Shown: positions 42,600 through 55,075, counted from the first letter of the stretch. The stretch is DNA of 64,000 nt from Eutreptiella sp. 'Long Island Sound 2002' (GCA_964036045.1 OZ038384.1:56083355-56147354); one strand, 5' to 3'. The notes: generated by a model from the letters alone, not told the origin. Program-made: numbers and translations.

Positions 42600-44360
42600 A
42601 TTCATCAATACCCAGCGAAGTAATACATTTAATAATATAGCACTTGAGTTTCCTTTTGTCTGTCCCGATCCAACTTCTCAGAGATGCAGCGATACCTCAC
42701 CAGATGCGAGCCCTCGTCATTCAGCTCGCAGACCTCACAGTCCCAGTCCTCACAGTCCCAGTCCTCTCAGTCCCAGTTCCAAGCCTTGCAGAACTTTGTC
42801 ATCTCGCAGCCTTCCTTGTCCTCTGCCGCACCAGCGGTAGCGTCCAGCCCGAAGCCTCGTCCAAGAGCTGTGCAGTTGGTAGCGGGTTCAACGCGTGCTT
42901 GGTTGAAGTGGTCCGCAAGTCAGCGTGAGGAGTGTGCCACCTTGATGGAACAGCAAGGATACCAAGCCGTCTGGGTACAATATGGTGTGAATACACCACC
43001 AGCTGCTACAGTTAGGACGCGGATCAGTCGTCGAAGAGAAGTATGTGCGCCTGTTGCAAGCATATAGGTCACCGTCAGGCAGTTGACGGCCCCCCCTACC
43101 CTCCACCGACCAGCGGTAGGCCGGTCAAAGTCACTTGAAGGCCGCTTCTACTCTTCCGTCACCTGGCGTAGGCCGCCGTCAGAGTCAGCGTCAGGTGGCT
43201 GGTACCCTCCGATCACTGGCCGCGGGCACCTCATGCATTGTCTTTCAGGGCTATGGCCTTCATCACCGCTGGGGAGGCAGCACCACCCTGAACACGGAAG
43301 AGGAGTGCAAGGTTTCGGAGTATGTGAGGACGCTGGGAACTGAGGGCGTGCCTGTGGACATTGATACCTTGATGGTGGTTGCAGTGCACGTAGGCAGCTT
43401 CACAAGGCCTATTGGCGAGCAGCCGACCATCACGAGAAGCTGGGCGCAGTCATACAAGCGACGTATGCAAATGAGTCCCTTGAGGAGTGTTCAGACAGAC
43501 TGAATGCCTTTGTCAGCAACTGAAACCATAGAGGTGAACGTGTGGCGCCGTGACCTCTCTCTGCTACTTGCCAGCCCACATGACTATGGTCTGATGCTGC
43601 CTGATGGCTTTCACGGTGGGCATCTCCCGTCCACAATGGTCCTGCGTGCTGATGAAACACCGCTGCAGTATGGTTCTCGTGGCATACGTGGAACGTGCAC
43701 AACAGGTGGCCGTGTGGTGGATGGCATGAGCAATGACAAGCGCTAGGCCAAATGCACGCCGGTTCTCTCAATGAGCAGTAACATCATCACGGTGCAGATA
43801 ATCTGGCGCGGCACAACGCAGAAATGCCACGTCAAGCTCCCTGATGGAGTTGTAGTAGACCTCAGAATCTATCAGACACCCTCAGCTAAGAAGTGCCAGA
43901 CCGGTTCTACCTTTGAAGACCTCCTTGTCAGAGTCCACCAAGACCTCCGTCTTGCACGCACCAAGTACTGCCTGGGCTTGCAGCTTCCTGCTCTCATTGT
44001 GATGGACCACGTCATGTCTCATGACAAGAACCAACTCGAGGAGGTGCAGGGCGGCACGTTCTGCCGGAAACTGTTCAAATGGCGCAAGGGACCGTTGTAC
44101 GTGTACTTCACCATCCGCAACAGGTCACACTGATGCAGCACTGGCTTCCAGCGCTGAAGAGGAGGATCCCTTTGCACCTACACTTCTGTTAGACCCACCC
44201 GCTGCACCTGCCATGCATCCGCACATCGTCCTAAGCCGAAGCCTAAGCCTGCTCGGTCGCCACGTTATAAATCTGCTGCTGTTGTCGCACTGCTCCGTAA
44301 GAAACGGCGTGAAGAGGCAGCTGAGGCGCGCAGTGCACGAGCCACAGCAAAACAGACACA
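42600..44360 (+). pseudogene. Pogo-like DDE transposase copy P1 (damaged)
   Basis: Fragments in order: Ser/Gln-rich N-terminus (42684-43067); a helix-turn-helix CENPB-like stretch (TLNTEEECKVSEYVRTLG...PTITRSWAQSYKRRM, 43135-43503); first catalytic motif LRADETPLQYGSRG (about 43640); and second, LPALIVMDHVMSHDKN (about 44000). 43135-44133 is one frame with TGA 43501-43503, TAG 43744-43746 and TGA 44131-44133. Relative to P2 a piece holding the third acidic motif is deleted; a shifted tail encodes a basic nuclear-type C-terminus (RPKPKPKPARSP...LLRKKRREE). Such enzymes cut and paste Tc1/mariner-class transposons. Confidence 0.75.
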
Positions 44361-45078
44361 GCGCGGCGAGACACAACAAAACGCAGCGCCGGAAGGCACA
44401 GGACCCCAGGACGACAAACAGCGACAGGACACACCACACAACAGCACCAAACAGAGCAAAACGAAACCACACAACTCGGGGCGGCACAACGCGCAGCAAC
44501 ACGGCGCAGCACGGCACCCAGGGACGCACCACAGCACACCACCGAAACACGACACCAGGAGCCACCAGGACCCACCAAGAGACAACAGAGGACAGCAGGC
44601 CCAACAGCCAACACGCAAACACAACAGACAACAACACAAAACAACAGCCAGCGCCGCACGGGCAAGAGAGCAGCGCACAGAGAGCATCCACGCAGGCACA
44701 CCAGCACAGCACCGCGCAAGCAGAGCACAGAAACAGAAACAGCACGGAGCACCACGGAAATGCAAGGAACAACGCAAAAAAAAAACCAGCAGAGAACGCA
44801 GCAACGCACGAAAGCAAAGCACAACAACAACAGCGCAACACGACCCAGCACAAAACGGCGCAAGAACACAAGCACGCCACACAACAACGGACACAACACA
44901 AGACACACCACAGACCGCAGCATCACACCACACTACGCACGACAAACCACAACACAGGACAGCGCAGCCAGCCGCCGAAAAGGGGGGGGGGGACAACCAG
45001 CACAAACCCGACGCAAAAGAAAAAAAAAACCCCCCGCGCCAAGCGCCCGAGGGGTCGGGCGGGCAACACCACAAGGCA
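44361..45078. repeat. A/C-rich low-complexity tract
   Basis: The + strand is almost free of T and poor in G (ACAACAGCACC-type words). Long ORFs on both strands follow from the composition. It is related, inverted, to the G/T-rich tract at 49600-50830. Confidence 0.75.
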
Positions 45079-45796
45079 GCAAGGGGAAGAGCAACGCCGC
45101 CAGCACGGCGCTGACGGGCACACACAACACAACAGGCAACAACACACAAAGGGAGGGCACAGGCAAGGGGCACCGAACAACAGAGCGCAAGCGCACACCG
45201 GCCCCCGCCCAAGCACAAGGCCCACAACAACACACACCAACACCCCCAAAAGACCAGGACACACCAGCCCGGCACCGCACAGCCAGCACAGCACAAAAAA
45301 AAAGGGAGGAACAAACAAACCCGGAAAAAGAAAACAAAACGAACAACCAAACACGCAGGGGGGGGACAGAAAAAAAACAAAAGAGAGGGGGGGGAAGGAC
45401 CACAAGACGCCAAGGCCCAAGGCACCTCGGGGCCGGGAAACATGTAACGCCGGAGACAAGGGGGGCGCACAAGAGGGGAGAAAAACCCAGAAACAGCACA
45501 AGCAGGGCAACCCCAGCCTGGAGGGGGCCGAGCAGACAAAGAGAGCAACAAGAACAGCCACAAGAAAAGGTGAGGCGCACCAAAACGCGCCCGGGAGGCC
45601 GGCCCGTTCAACCCGGCCAAGAAAGCACGCACACGCACACACGCGGAGGACCCGGGCGTGGCGTCCTCCGACCCGAAAGGGGCGGTGTCGGCGTCCACAC
45701 AAAAGAGCCCCGGTGCACCGGCCGAGTCCCCCGTCGAAGGACGGGCGGTACGGGAAACCTGACGCGTCAGTGACGTGGTCCACACTCGCAAAACAG
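45079..45796 (+). repeat. 0.7-kb direct repeat, copy 1
   Basis: GCAAGGGGAAGAGCAACG through CCACACTCGCAAAACA. Copy 2 is 51391-52108, with scattered differences. No credible gene; the translated frames are Lys/Arg/Pro-rich because of composition. Confidence 0.85.
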
Positions 45797-45943
45797 GTAG
45801 GTAGGTATCTTCGGGAGCTCGGGATGCCTCCTTTGACAATGCAGGAAGGAGGTCTTACCAAGGGGACGTCCTGTCCCTCCCACTGCCCTATGTTAGGTGC
45901 CTCTTGAGCTGCTCCCGCATGTGCTTGGGAAGGCATTGTCGCG
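45797..45943 (-). repeat. Inverted copy of the 155-bp segment at 1890-2045
   Basis: Begins in GTAGGTAGGTATC microsatellite and ends GGCATTGTCGC. Few mismatches with the copy in D. Confidence 0.8.
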
Positions 45944-46369
45944 GCCACCCGGTCCATGTGTCCCAGGTGGGAGGGTGTCCCCACATGTATCCATGAGTAG
46001 GGCCACATGCCCCCTCATTTGGGCGGCAGCTCTAGGGGCTGTCCAGCCGTGTGGAGTATCTCTCACCACAAGGGGTATTGCTCCCGCTTGTCTACGGTAC
46101 GACCGTCTCACCCTTGTGGCTTGAGTTGCGGGGCCGCTCCGCTTGGCAGGCGACCCCCTCCTGGACTGTGTACCGGCGCGCCTGTCACTGGTTGTTTCCA
46201 TGGCTCCGGGTGACGTTTGCCCTGGTCCCCGATGCAGCCTGGCCGGGCTCGGACCAGTGGCCGTGGAGTACCGCTCCTGCCACTGGCCCGTTGGGTTGGC
46301 TGGGTAGCCCCAGTGTGTCCGAACTATGGGGTGTTGGTTCTTTCCTGTCCCTCGGCCGCCCTATGTGTG
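45944..46369. other. Unique sequence before minisatellite 1
   Basis: About 0.43 kb with no repeat, gene or motif that I can support. Confidence 0.4.
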
Positions 46370-48780
46370 TGCAGTGTCCTGGGCCACTTGGCTCCTGTTC
46401 ACCGGTGTGCCCGCTCGGTGTGTTGTTTTGCGTGTGCGGTGTCCTGGGCCTCCTGGCTCCTGTTCACTGGTGTGCGCGCTCGGTGTGTTGTGTTGCGTGT
46501 GCAGTGTCCTGGGCCACTTGGCTCCTGTTCACCGGTGTGCCCGCGCGGTGTGTTGTGTTGCGTGTGCGGTGTCCTGGCCCACCTGGCTCCTGTTCACCGG
46601 TGTGCCCGCTCGGTGGGTTGTGTTGCGTGTGCGGTCTCCTGGGCCACTTGGCTCCTGTTCACCGGTGTGCCCGCCCGGTGTGTTGTTTTGCGTGTGCCGT
46701 GTCCTGAGCCTTTTGGCTCCTGTTCACCGGTGTGCCCTCTCAGTGTGTTGTGTTGCGTGTGCGGTGTCCTGGGCCTCCTGGCTCCTGTTCAGCGGTGTGC
46801 CGGCTCGGTGTGTTGTTTTGCGTGTGCGGTGTCCTGGGCCTCCTGGCTCCTGTTCACCGGTGTGCCTGCTCGGTGTGTTGTGTTCCGTGTGCAGTGTCCT
46901 GGGCCACTTGGCTCCTGTTCACCGGTGTGCCCGCGTGGTGTGTTGTTTTGCGTGTGCGGTGTCCTGGGCCTCCTGGCTCCTGTTCACTCGGTGTGCCCAC
47001 TCTGTGTGTTGTGTTGCGTGTGCGGTGTCCTGGGCCACTTGGCTCCTGTTCACCGGTGTGCCCGCGCGGTGTGTTGTGTTGCGTGTGCGGTGTCCTGGGC
47101 CTCCTGGCTCCTGTTCACCGGTGTGCCCACCCTCTGTGTTGTGCTGGGTGTGCGGTGTCCTGGGCCACTTGGCTCCTGTTCCCCGTCGTGCCCGCGCGGT
47201 GTGTTGTGTTGCGTGTGCCGTGTCCTGGGCCTCCTAGCCCCTGTTCACCGGTGTGCCCGCTCGGTGTGTTGTTTTGCGTGTGCGGTGTCCTGGGCCTCCG
47301 GGCTCCTGTTCACCGGTCTGCCCGCTCGGTGTCGTGTGTTGCGTGTGCGGTGTCCTGGGCCACTTGGCTCCTGTTCACCGGTGTGCCCGCTCGGTGTGTT
47401 GTTTTGCGTGTGCGGTGTCCTGGGCCTCCTGGCTCCTGTTCACCGGCGTGCCCGCTCGGTGTGTTGTGTTGGGTGTGCGGTGTTCTGGGCCACTTGGCTC
47501 CTGTTCACTGGTGTGCCCGCTCGGTGTGTTGTTTTGCGTGTCCGGTGTCCTGGGCCTCCTGGCTCCTGTTCACCGGTGTTCCCACTCGGTGTGTTGTTTC
47601 GTGTGTGCTGTGTCCTGGGCCTCCTGGCTCCTGTTCACCGGTGTGCCCGCTCGGTGTGTTGTTTTGCGTGTGCGGTGTCCTGGGCCTCTTGGCTCCTGTT
47701 CACCGGTGTGCCCGCTCGGTGTGTTGTGTTGCGTGTGCGGTGTCCTTGGCCTCCTGGCTCCTGTTCACCGGTGTGCCCGCTCGGTGTGTTGTTTTGCGTG
47801 TGCGGTGTCCTGGGCCTCCTGGCTCCTGTTCACCGGTGTGCCCGCTCGGTGTGTTGTGTTGCGTGTGCAGTGTCCTGGGCCACTTGGCCTCTGTTCACCG
47901 GTGTGCCCGCTCGGTGTGTTGCTTTGCGTGTGCGGTGTCCTGGGCCTCCTGGCTCCTGTTCACCGGCGTGCCCGCTCGGTGTGTTGTGTTGGGCGTGCGG
48001 TGTCCTGGGCCACTTGGCTCCTGTTCACCGGTTTGCCCGCTCGGTGTGTTGTTTTGCGTGTGCGGTGTCCTGGGCCTCCTGGCTCCTGTTCACCGGTGTG
48101 CCCGCTCAGTGTGTTGTTTTGCGTGTGCGGTGTCCTGGGCCACCTGGCTCCTGTTCACCGGTGTGCCCGCTCGGTGTGTTGTTTTGCGTGTGCGGTGTCC
48201 TGGGCCTCCTGGCTCCTGTTCACCGGTGTGCCCGCTCGGTGTGTTGTGCTGGTTGTGCGGTGTCCTGGGCCTCCTGGCTCCTGTTCACCGGTGTGCCCGC
48301 TCGGTGTGTTGTTTTGGGTGTGCGGTGTCCTCGGCCTCCTGGCTCCTGTTCACCGGTGTGCCGGCTCGGTGTGTTGTTTTGCGTGTGCGGTGTCCTGGGC
48401 CTCCTGGCTCCTGTTCACCGGTGTGCCCGCTGGGTGTGTTGTTTTGCGTGTGCGGTGTCCTGGGCCTCCTGGCTCCTGTTCACCGGTGTGCCCGCTCAGT
48501 GTGTTGTGTTGCGTTTGCGGTGTCCTGGGCCTCCTGGCTCCTGTTCACCGGTGTGGCGGCTCGGTGTGTTGTTTTGCGTGTGCGGTGTCCTGGGCCTCGT
48601 GGCTCCTGTTCACCGGTGCGCCCGCTCGGTGTGTTGTGTTGCGTGTGCGGTGTCCTGGGCCACTTGGCTCCTGTTCACCGGTGTGCCTGCTCTGTGTGTT
48701 GTGTCGCGCGTGCGGTGTCCTGGGCCACCTGGCTCCTGTTCACCGGTGTGTTCGCTCTGTGTGCTGTGCTTTGGGTTGCG
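46370..48780. repeat. Minisatellite 1: ~65-bp unit, about 37 copies
   Basis: Unit: GGCCTCCTGGCTCCTGTTCA, then CCGGTGTGCCCGCTCGGTG, then a TTG/CGTGTGCGGTGTCCTG part. Spacing of TGGGCC markers is 65 (for example 47291, 47356, 47421, 47486). Two main variants alternate irregularly (CCTCCTGG and CCACTTGG). Because 65 is not a multiple of 3 and the unit lacks stops, long ORFs appear in several frames; they are not genes. Confidence 0.92.
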
Positions 48781-49030
48781 CGTGGTGTGTTGCTGTGCGG
48801 GGCGTCGCTGCGGGGCGCTCACTCGTCCATCCGGACGGCGGCCGTTCGTAGCCGGCAGGGGCTGGGTACCCTCTGGGCGCGCACTCGTCCATCCGGACGG
48901 CGGCTGTTCGTAGCCGGCAGGGGCTGGGTACCCTCCGGGCGCGCACTCGTCCATCCGGACGGCGGCTGTTCCGTAGGCGGTAGCTGCTGGGTACCCTCCG
49001 GGCGCGCACTCGTCCATCCGGACGGCGGCT
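48781..49030. repeat. Short array of ~62-bp units
   Basis: CACTCGTCCATCCGGACGGC recurs at about 48820, 48882, 48944 and 49007: about four copies. Confidence 0.85.
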
Positions 49031-50830
49031 GTTCGTGTGCGTGCTTTGCTTGGCCGGGTCGGGCGGGCCGGCCTCCCGGGCGCGTTCTGGTGCGCCTCAC
49101 CTTTTCCTTTGGCCGCTTTGTCTTTCTGCTTTGCTTGGCCCCCTCCGGGCTGGGGTTGCCCCCCTCTCTCTCTCGCTGCTGTTGCCGTTCCTCGTTCCCT
49201 TGGCGCTGTGTTTTGGTCGTTTTTCTCGGCCTCCCGCTGCCTGGCTCTCCGTGCGCTCGCGCCTCGTTTGTGTCTGCCGCTTGGCCGTTGGCTGCTCTTT
49301 GGTGGTTGCTCCCCCCCCCCCCCTTTTTTGTCTCGCGGTTTTCGTCGCTCCTGCTTGGTGCCTTGGTGTGTTTTTTTTTTCTTTTTTTCTTCTTCTTCTT
49401 CCTCTGTGCGCTCCGGTTGTCTCCGGCTTTGTCTGGTTTCCGGCCCCGGGTGCCCTGGGCCTCGGCGCTGTGCGTTGTTTGCTTTGTTGGCCTTCCGCTT
49501 CTCAGCTCTCCGTGCGCTTGTCCCTCTTTCGTGCTTTCCGCCTGGCTGTTGGCTGCTCCCTGGTGGTTGCTGCCCCCCCCCCCCTTTGTGTCTCGCGGTT
49601 TTCGTCGCTGCCGCTGTGTTGTGCTGTTCGTCGCTGCTGCGCGTTGTGTCGCCCGGTGTTGTGCCGTCGTGTGCTGTGTTGCACTCGTTTGGTGCCGCTG
49701 CTTGTTGCGCCCTGCCCTCTGGCGCTGCCCGTCGCCCTGGGGCCCTGTGCTCTGCGGCGCTGTGTTTTGCGGTGTTCCCCCGCGCTGTGTGCTCTGTGCT
49801 GTGTGTGTTTTGTCGTGGCGCGGTGGTGCTCGCTGTTGCTCGCCGCTCTGCTTTGTGCTGTGTGTGTCCCGGGGTGCTGTGCTGTGCGTTCCCTGTCCTC
49901 TCCGCTCTGTGCGGTGCTGTGCTTCGCTGTGCTGGTGCGCTCGCGTTGTGCTGTTCGTGTGGTGCGTGCTGTTGCTGGCGCCTGGTGCTGTGGTGTGCTG
50001 CTGTGTGTTGTGCTGTTTCCTGTGGTGTGCCGTGGTGCGGTGCTGGGTCTGGTGGCCCGTGGTTGTCTGTTGGTGGCGTATTTCGGTGTTGGTGTCTCTG
50101 TCTGGCCGCGTGGTCTGCTTCCCTGTGGTTGGTGTGGTTTGCTGTGGTGCCCTGCTGTCCTGTGTCGTGTTCTGTGGTGCTGTGCTGTCGCGTGGTGCTG
50201 TGCTGTTGTGCTCTGCTGTCGTGTTGCGGTGCTGTTGGGGCTTGCTTTGCCCTCCTGTGGGCTGTTCCGCTGTGCTGTGTTGTGCTGTTGGTTGGCTGTG
50301 CTGTTTTTTGCCCGGTGGTGGTGTCTGCGTGCTGTGGCCCTCTTTTCCTCGTGCTGTGCGTTCCGTGTCTTCTCCGCTCTGTGCGCTGCGGTGCCTTGTT
50401 GTGCTGGCTGTGGTGCCCTGCTTCCCTGTGTCGTGTGCTGTGGCGCTGTGCTGTCGTGTGGTGCTGTGCTGTCGTGCTCTGCTGTCGTTTTGCGGTGCTG
50501 TTTGTGTTTGCTTTGCCCTCCTGCGGCCTGTCATGCGGCGCCAGTGTGGTCTGCGCTAGTGTTGGTGCCTCGTGCTGTGGCGTGTCCCTGTGCGTTGTGG
50601 TGTCTCCCTGGGCGTTCTGCGGTGTGGTGGTGCTGCTCTGGTGTGTCGTGGTGTCTTGCTGTGCTGTGCGTTGTCCTGTGGTGTCCTGCGCCCTGTGCCG
50701 TGTCCTGCGGTGCCGTGCTGCCCTGCGGTGCTGTGCTGGTTGGCTGTGCTGTGCGGTTGTCTGCGCTGCTGGTGTTTGTTTTTTCTTTTGTCCTCTTTTC
50801 CTTTGCTTAAAACCCCTGCCGTTTTTCCGT
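49031..50830. repeat. G/T-rich low-complexity tract, partly inverted copy of 44400-45680
   Basis: 49031-49190 is the reverse complement of the end of the 45079-45796 repeat (GTGCGTGCTT...GGTGCGCCTCACCTT). The remainder is TGTGCTG-type simple sequence. ORFs over 500 codons exist on both strands and are compositional artefacts. Confidence 0.75.
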
Positions 50831-51390
50831 GCCTTTGAAAACTTTCTGAAAACCAAAAATTAAAATGTTTCTCTTTAGAAAATCAAACTCTACGCAACTC
50901 ACGCACGCAGGCAAGCAGCAATACCAAGGTGAAATTTCTTACTTACGTGTTGCCACGCGACCGCGAAGATGGTGGTCTTGCTTGCTAGGGGTTGACCGCT
51001 TTTCCCCCAGGGCCGGTCGCCTAAGCTGACGAAAAGGGGTGAGGGGGGGGCAGGAGGGAGGGGAGGTAGGTGCATTGAGAAGGAAAGAAAAGGAAGGGAA
51101 GCAGGGCGGAGGGACGGGGCGGCTTAGAAAAACGTTCGGAGTTTTACGCGCTGCTCGTGACGCGTTTTTCTTTGCGCCTACGGCTGGTTAGACGACGGGA
51201 GGGACGGCGTTAGGGTCCTACGAGCGTTACGGTTGTTACGGTGCTAACTATTCACCTATTTCACGTCGAAAAATTTCTCGGCGCGTTTTTACGCGTTTCG
51301 CAGCGCGCTTTTTGGCCTAAGCGTTTTTTATGCTAATTAGCCTTTTTTTCAGCTATTCAGAAAATTTATTCGTCGTGTTTTACCTATCTA
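50831..51390. other. Unique sequence between low-complexity tracts
   Basis: About 0.56 kb of ordinary composition, including a G-run near 51040. No gene or known RNA recognised. Confidence 0.4.
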
Positions 51391-52108
51391 GCAAGGGGAA
51401 GAGCAACGCCGCCAGCACGGCGCTGACGGGCACACACAACACAACAGGCAACAACACACAAAGGGAGGGCACAGGCAAGGGGTACCGAACAACAGAGCGC
51501 AAGCGCACACCGGCCCCCGCCCAAGCACAAGGCCCACAACAACACACACCAACACCCCCATCAGACCAGGACACACCAGCCCGGCACCGCACAGCCAGCA
51601 CAGCACAGAAAAAAAAGGGAGGAACAAAAAAACCCGGAAAAAGGAAACAAAACGAACAACCAAACACGCAGGGGGGGGAAAGAAAGAAAACAAAAGGAAG
51701 GGGGGGGAAGGACCACAAGACGCGAAGGCCCAAGGCACCCCGGGGCCGGGAAACATGCAACGCCGGAGACAAGGTGGGCGTACAAGAGGGGAGAAAAACC
51801 CAGAAACAGCACAAGCAGGGCAACCCCAGCCTGGAGGGGGCCGAGCAGACAAAGAGAGCAACAAGAACAGCCACAAGAAAAGGTGAGGCGCACCAAAACG
51901 CGCCCGGGAGGCCGGCCCGTTCGACCCGGCCAAGAAAGCACGCACACGCACACACGCGCAGGACCCGGGCGTGGCGTCCTCCGACCCGAAAGGGTCGGTG
52001 TTGGCGTCCACACAAAAGAGCCCCGGTGCACCGGCCGAGTCCCCCGTCGAAGGACGGGCGGTACGGGAAACCGGACGCGTCAGTGACCGGGTCCACACTC
52101 GCAAAACA
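51391..52108 (+). repeat. 0.7-kb direct repeat, copy 2
   Basis: Matches 45079-45796 up to CCACACTCGCAAAACA, then diverges. P-P variation such as CATCAGACC for AAAAGACC shows the copies are not identical. Confidence 0.85.
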
Positions 52109-52559
52109 CCGCAGCGCACGCAGCCCAAGACCGACGCCGGAGGGACCCGCCAGGGACAACCCCATCGCGGGGCCCCGAACGGGTACGACGCGGAGCGAGC
52201 CCAGCGCCCCTGCCTCGGCGGGGGCCAGCGGCAGGCACAATGAGCCCGGTTCTGGGCCGGCCTCCGCGTGCCCCGCGCAGCCACCCAGTAAAGCCGGGGG
52301 CGCAAGCCCTCGGGGTGGGGAAAGGCACCACGGCGACGGGAAAGCCGACCTGAGCACTGAGAGCGACCGGACCGGACGAGGCGCGGCGCACCTACGCGGG
52401 GCCACGAGGCACGCCAGAGATGCACGCCGCCGGCCACAACCACGGCATGAGGACAGGTGCCAGGCAACAACGGCCACCAGGTGCTGCAAACGCGGGCAGC
52501 GCGCACAACAAAGAACGAACCACGGTACAGGAACAGGTGCGAGGCAACAGCCAACCAAC
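52109..52559. other. GC-rich unique lead-in to minisatellite 2
   Basis: About 0.45 kb, C/G/A-rich, no repeat structure and no supported gene. Confidence 0.4.
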
Positions 52560-54600
52560 ACACCACACACCCCAGCCAGGAGTGGCGGGGCGGAGTCAAA
52601 ATCAGAGCCCGAGCACACACCGCCACAACGCACACCCCAGCCAGGAGTGGTGGGGTACAGGAGGAGCACGCACACCAGCACACACACACCCAAAAGCCCC
52701 AGCCAGGAGTGGCGGGGCGCAGCCAAAACCCGAACCCCAACACACACGGCCATGCGACACACCCCCGGCCAGGAGTGGCGGGGTACAAGCGGAGCGCAAA
52801 CACCAGCACACACACACCCCAACACCATAGCCAGAAGTGTCGGGGCGCAGCCGAAACCCGAGCCCAAGCAAACACACCCACGCCGCACGCCCCAGGCAGG
52901 AGTGGCGGGGTACAAGCGGAACAGGAACACAAGCACACACACACCCCAACACCCCACCAGGAGTGGCGGGGCGCAGCCGAAACGCGAGCCCAAAGAGACA
53001 CACCCACACCGCACATCCCAGCCAGGAGTGGCGGGGTACAAGCGGAGCGCGCACACCAGCACACACAAACCCTAACACCCCAGCCAAGAGTGGCGGGGCG
53101 CAACCGAAACCCGAACCCAAGCACACACACCCACGCCGCACACCCCAGCCAGGAGTGGCGGGGTATCGGGGGAGCACGCACACCAACACGCACACCCAAA
53201 CACCCCAGCCAGGAGTGGCGGGGCGCAGCCAAAACCCGAGCCCAAACACACACACCCACACCGCACACCCCAGCCAGGAGTGGCGGGGTTTGGCCTGGCC
53301 AGCCACAAAAGGCGCAGTTCAGTGCAAAAAAAGCCAGGAGTGGCGGGGTACAAGGGGAGCGCCCACACCGGCACACACACACCCCAACACCCCAACCAGG
53401 AGTGGCGGGACGCAGCCGAAACCCGAACCCAAAGACTCACACCCACGCATCGCGCCCCAGCCAGGAGTGGCGGGGTACAAGGGGACCCCGCACACAAACA
53501 CGCACACCCCAACACCCCAGCCAGGAGTGGCGGGGCGCAGCCGAAACCCGAACCCCAACACACACACCCACACCGCACACCCCAGCCAGGAGTGGCGGGG
53601 TACGAGCGGAGCACGCAAACCAGCACAAACACACACCAACAACCCAGCCAGGAGTGGCGGGGCGCAACCGAAACCCGAGCCCAAGCACACACACCCCCCC
53701 TGCACACCCCAGCCAGGACTGGCGGGGAACTGGGGGAGCACGCACACAAACACGCACACCCCAACATCCCAGCCAGGAGTGGCGGGGCGCAGCCGAAACC
53801 CGAGCCCAAACACCCAGATCCACACCGCACAGCCCAGCCAGGAGTGGCGGGGTACAAGGGGAGCACGCACACCAGCACAGAAACACCCCACCACTCCAGC
53901 CAGGAGTGGCGGGGCGCAGCCAAAACCCGAGCCCAAACACACACACCCACGCCGCACACCCCAGCCAGGAGTGGCGGGGTACAAGCGGAGCGCGCACACG
54001 AGCACATACACAGCCCAACACCCCAGCCAGGAGCGGCGGGGCGAAGCCGAAACCCAAACCCAAACACACACACCCACGCCGCACACCCAAGCCAGGAATG
54101 GCGAGGTACAAGGGGAGCACGCACACAAACACGCACACCCCAACACCCCAGCCAGGAGTGGTGGGGCGCAGCCGAAACCCCAGCCCAAACACACACACCC
54201 ACACGGCACACCCCAGCCAGGAGAGCCGAGTACAAGGGGAGCACGCACACCAGCACCCACACACCCCACCACCCCAATCAGGAGTGGCAGGGCGCAGCCG
54301 TAACCCGAGCCCAAACACACACACCCACGCCGCACACCCCAGCCAGGAGTGGCGAGGTGCAAGCAGAGCGCGAACATAAGCACACACAAACCCCGACACC
54401 CCACCCAGGAGTGGCGGGGCGCAGCCGAAACCCGAGCCCAAGCACACATACCCACGCCGCACACCCCAGCCAGGAGTGGCGGAGTACAAGCGGAACAGCC
54501 CCAAAGCACACACACACCCCAACACCCCAGTGAGGAGTGGCGGGGCGCAGCCGAAACCCAAACCCAACCACAAACGAGACCCAAACGGAAGCGCCACGCA
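52560..54600. repeat. Minisatellite 2: alternating ~61-bp half-units, about 33 copies
   Basis: Each half-unit starts CCAGCCAGGAGTGGCGGGG. One type continues TACAAGCGGAGC..CACACCAGCACACAC, the other CGCAGCCGAAACCCGAGCCC. They alternate regularly, giving a ~122-bp higher-order unit. One irregular insert at about 53290-53330 carries GTTTGGCCTGGCC. The + strand is C/A-rich. ORFs in all frames are artefacts. Confidence 0.92.
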
Positions 54601-55075
54601 ACAGTAGGAAACTCAGTGTCCATAGCCCGGGCACTGAGGCAGCCCGTGCCATGCAGGTGACCAAGCGAAATGAGATCCGGAGCCCGGGGGTAAGGCTGCA
54701 TCCTAAGGCCTGCGCTGCTCTGGGACTCGAGGCGGAGCGTGCGACACCCAAGAACCTCGGCACCCTAGTACCAAGAACATGCATGCATGCCTTGGGAACG
54801 GAATACGCCAGAAAGTCCGGTGAACCCCTAGGGTTCCGCCCAAAGGAGGGGACGTGCACAAGCACGGATGCACACGCTCCCGGCATGACAAGCAGTCACG
54901 CTGGCGGCGATCAGCCCTCCCGGTGTTGCCCGGGGCCGCTTTGTTGGGGGCCACCAGTCAGGTCTAGCGGGATGTAAGCCGCCTCCCCTCCTCAAGCGCG
55001 GAGCCTCTTCCTGTTCGTCACAGTGGCAACGCCAGCGGGAACCATGGGGTGCCTGTCCACGACCGAGTGCACCTA
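54601..55075. other. Unique sequence between minisatellite 2 and P2
   Basis: About 0.47 kb with no supported gene. It ends in CCTACCTACCC directly against P2, echoing the CCTA microsatellite of the 155-bp segment. Confidence 0.4.

Noticed and set aside
46217-50559. Very long plus-strand ORFs (898, 532 and 1,275 codons), Cys/Val/Pro-rich
   Set aside because: They run through the 65-bp minisatellite in several frames and on into simple G/T-rich DNA; composition, not selection, keeps them open.
48610-50856. Long minus-strand ORFs of 571-748 codons, Gln/Thr/Arg-rich
   Set aside because: Antisense of the same low-complexity tract; CAACAC-type words give endless Gln/Thr/His without stops.
52457-54533. 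ORFs of 417-640 codons with repeated QPGVAGRSRNPNP or QEWRGAAETR
   Set aside because: Produced by the ~61-bp minisatellite; open in several frames on both strands.
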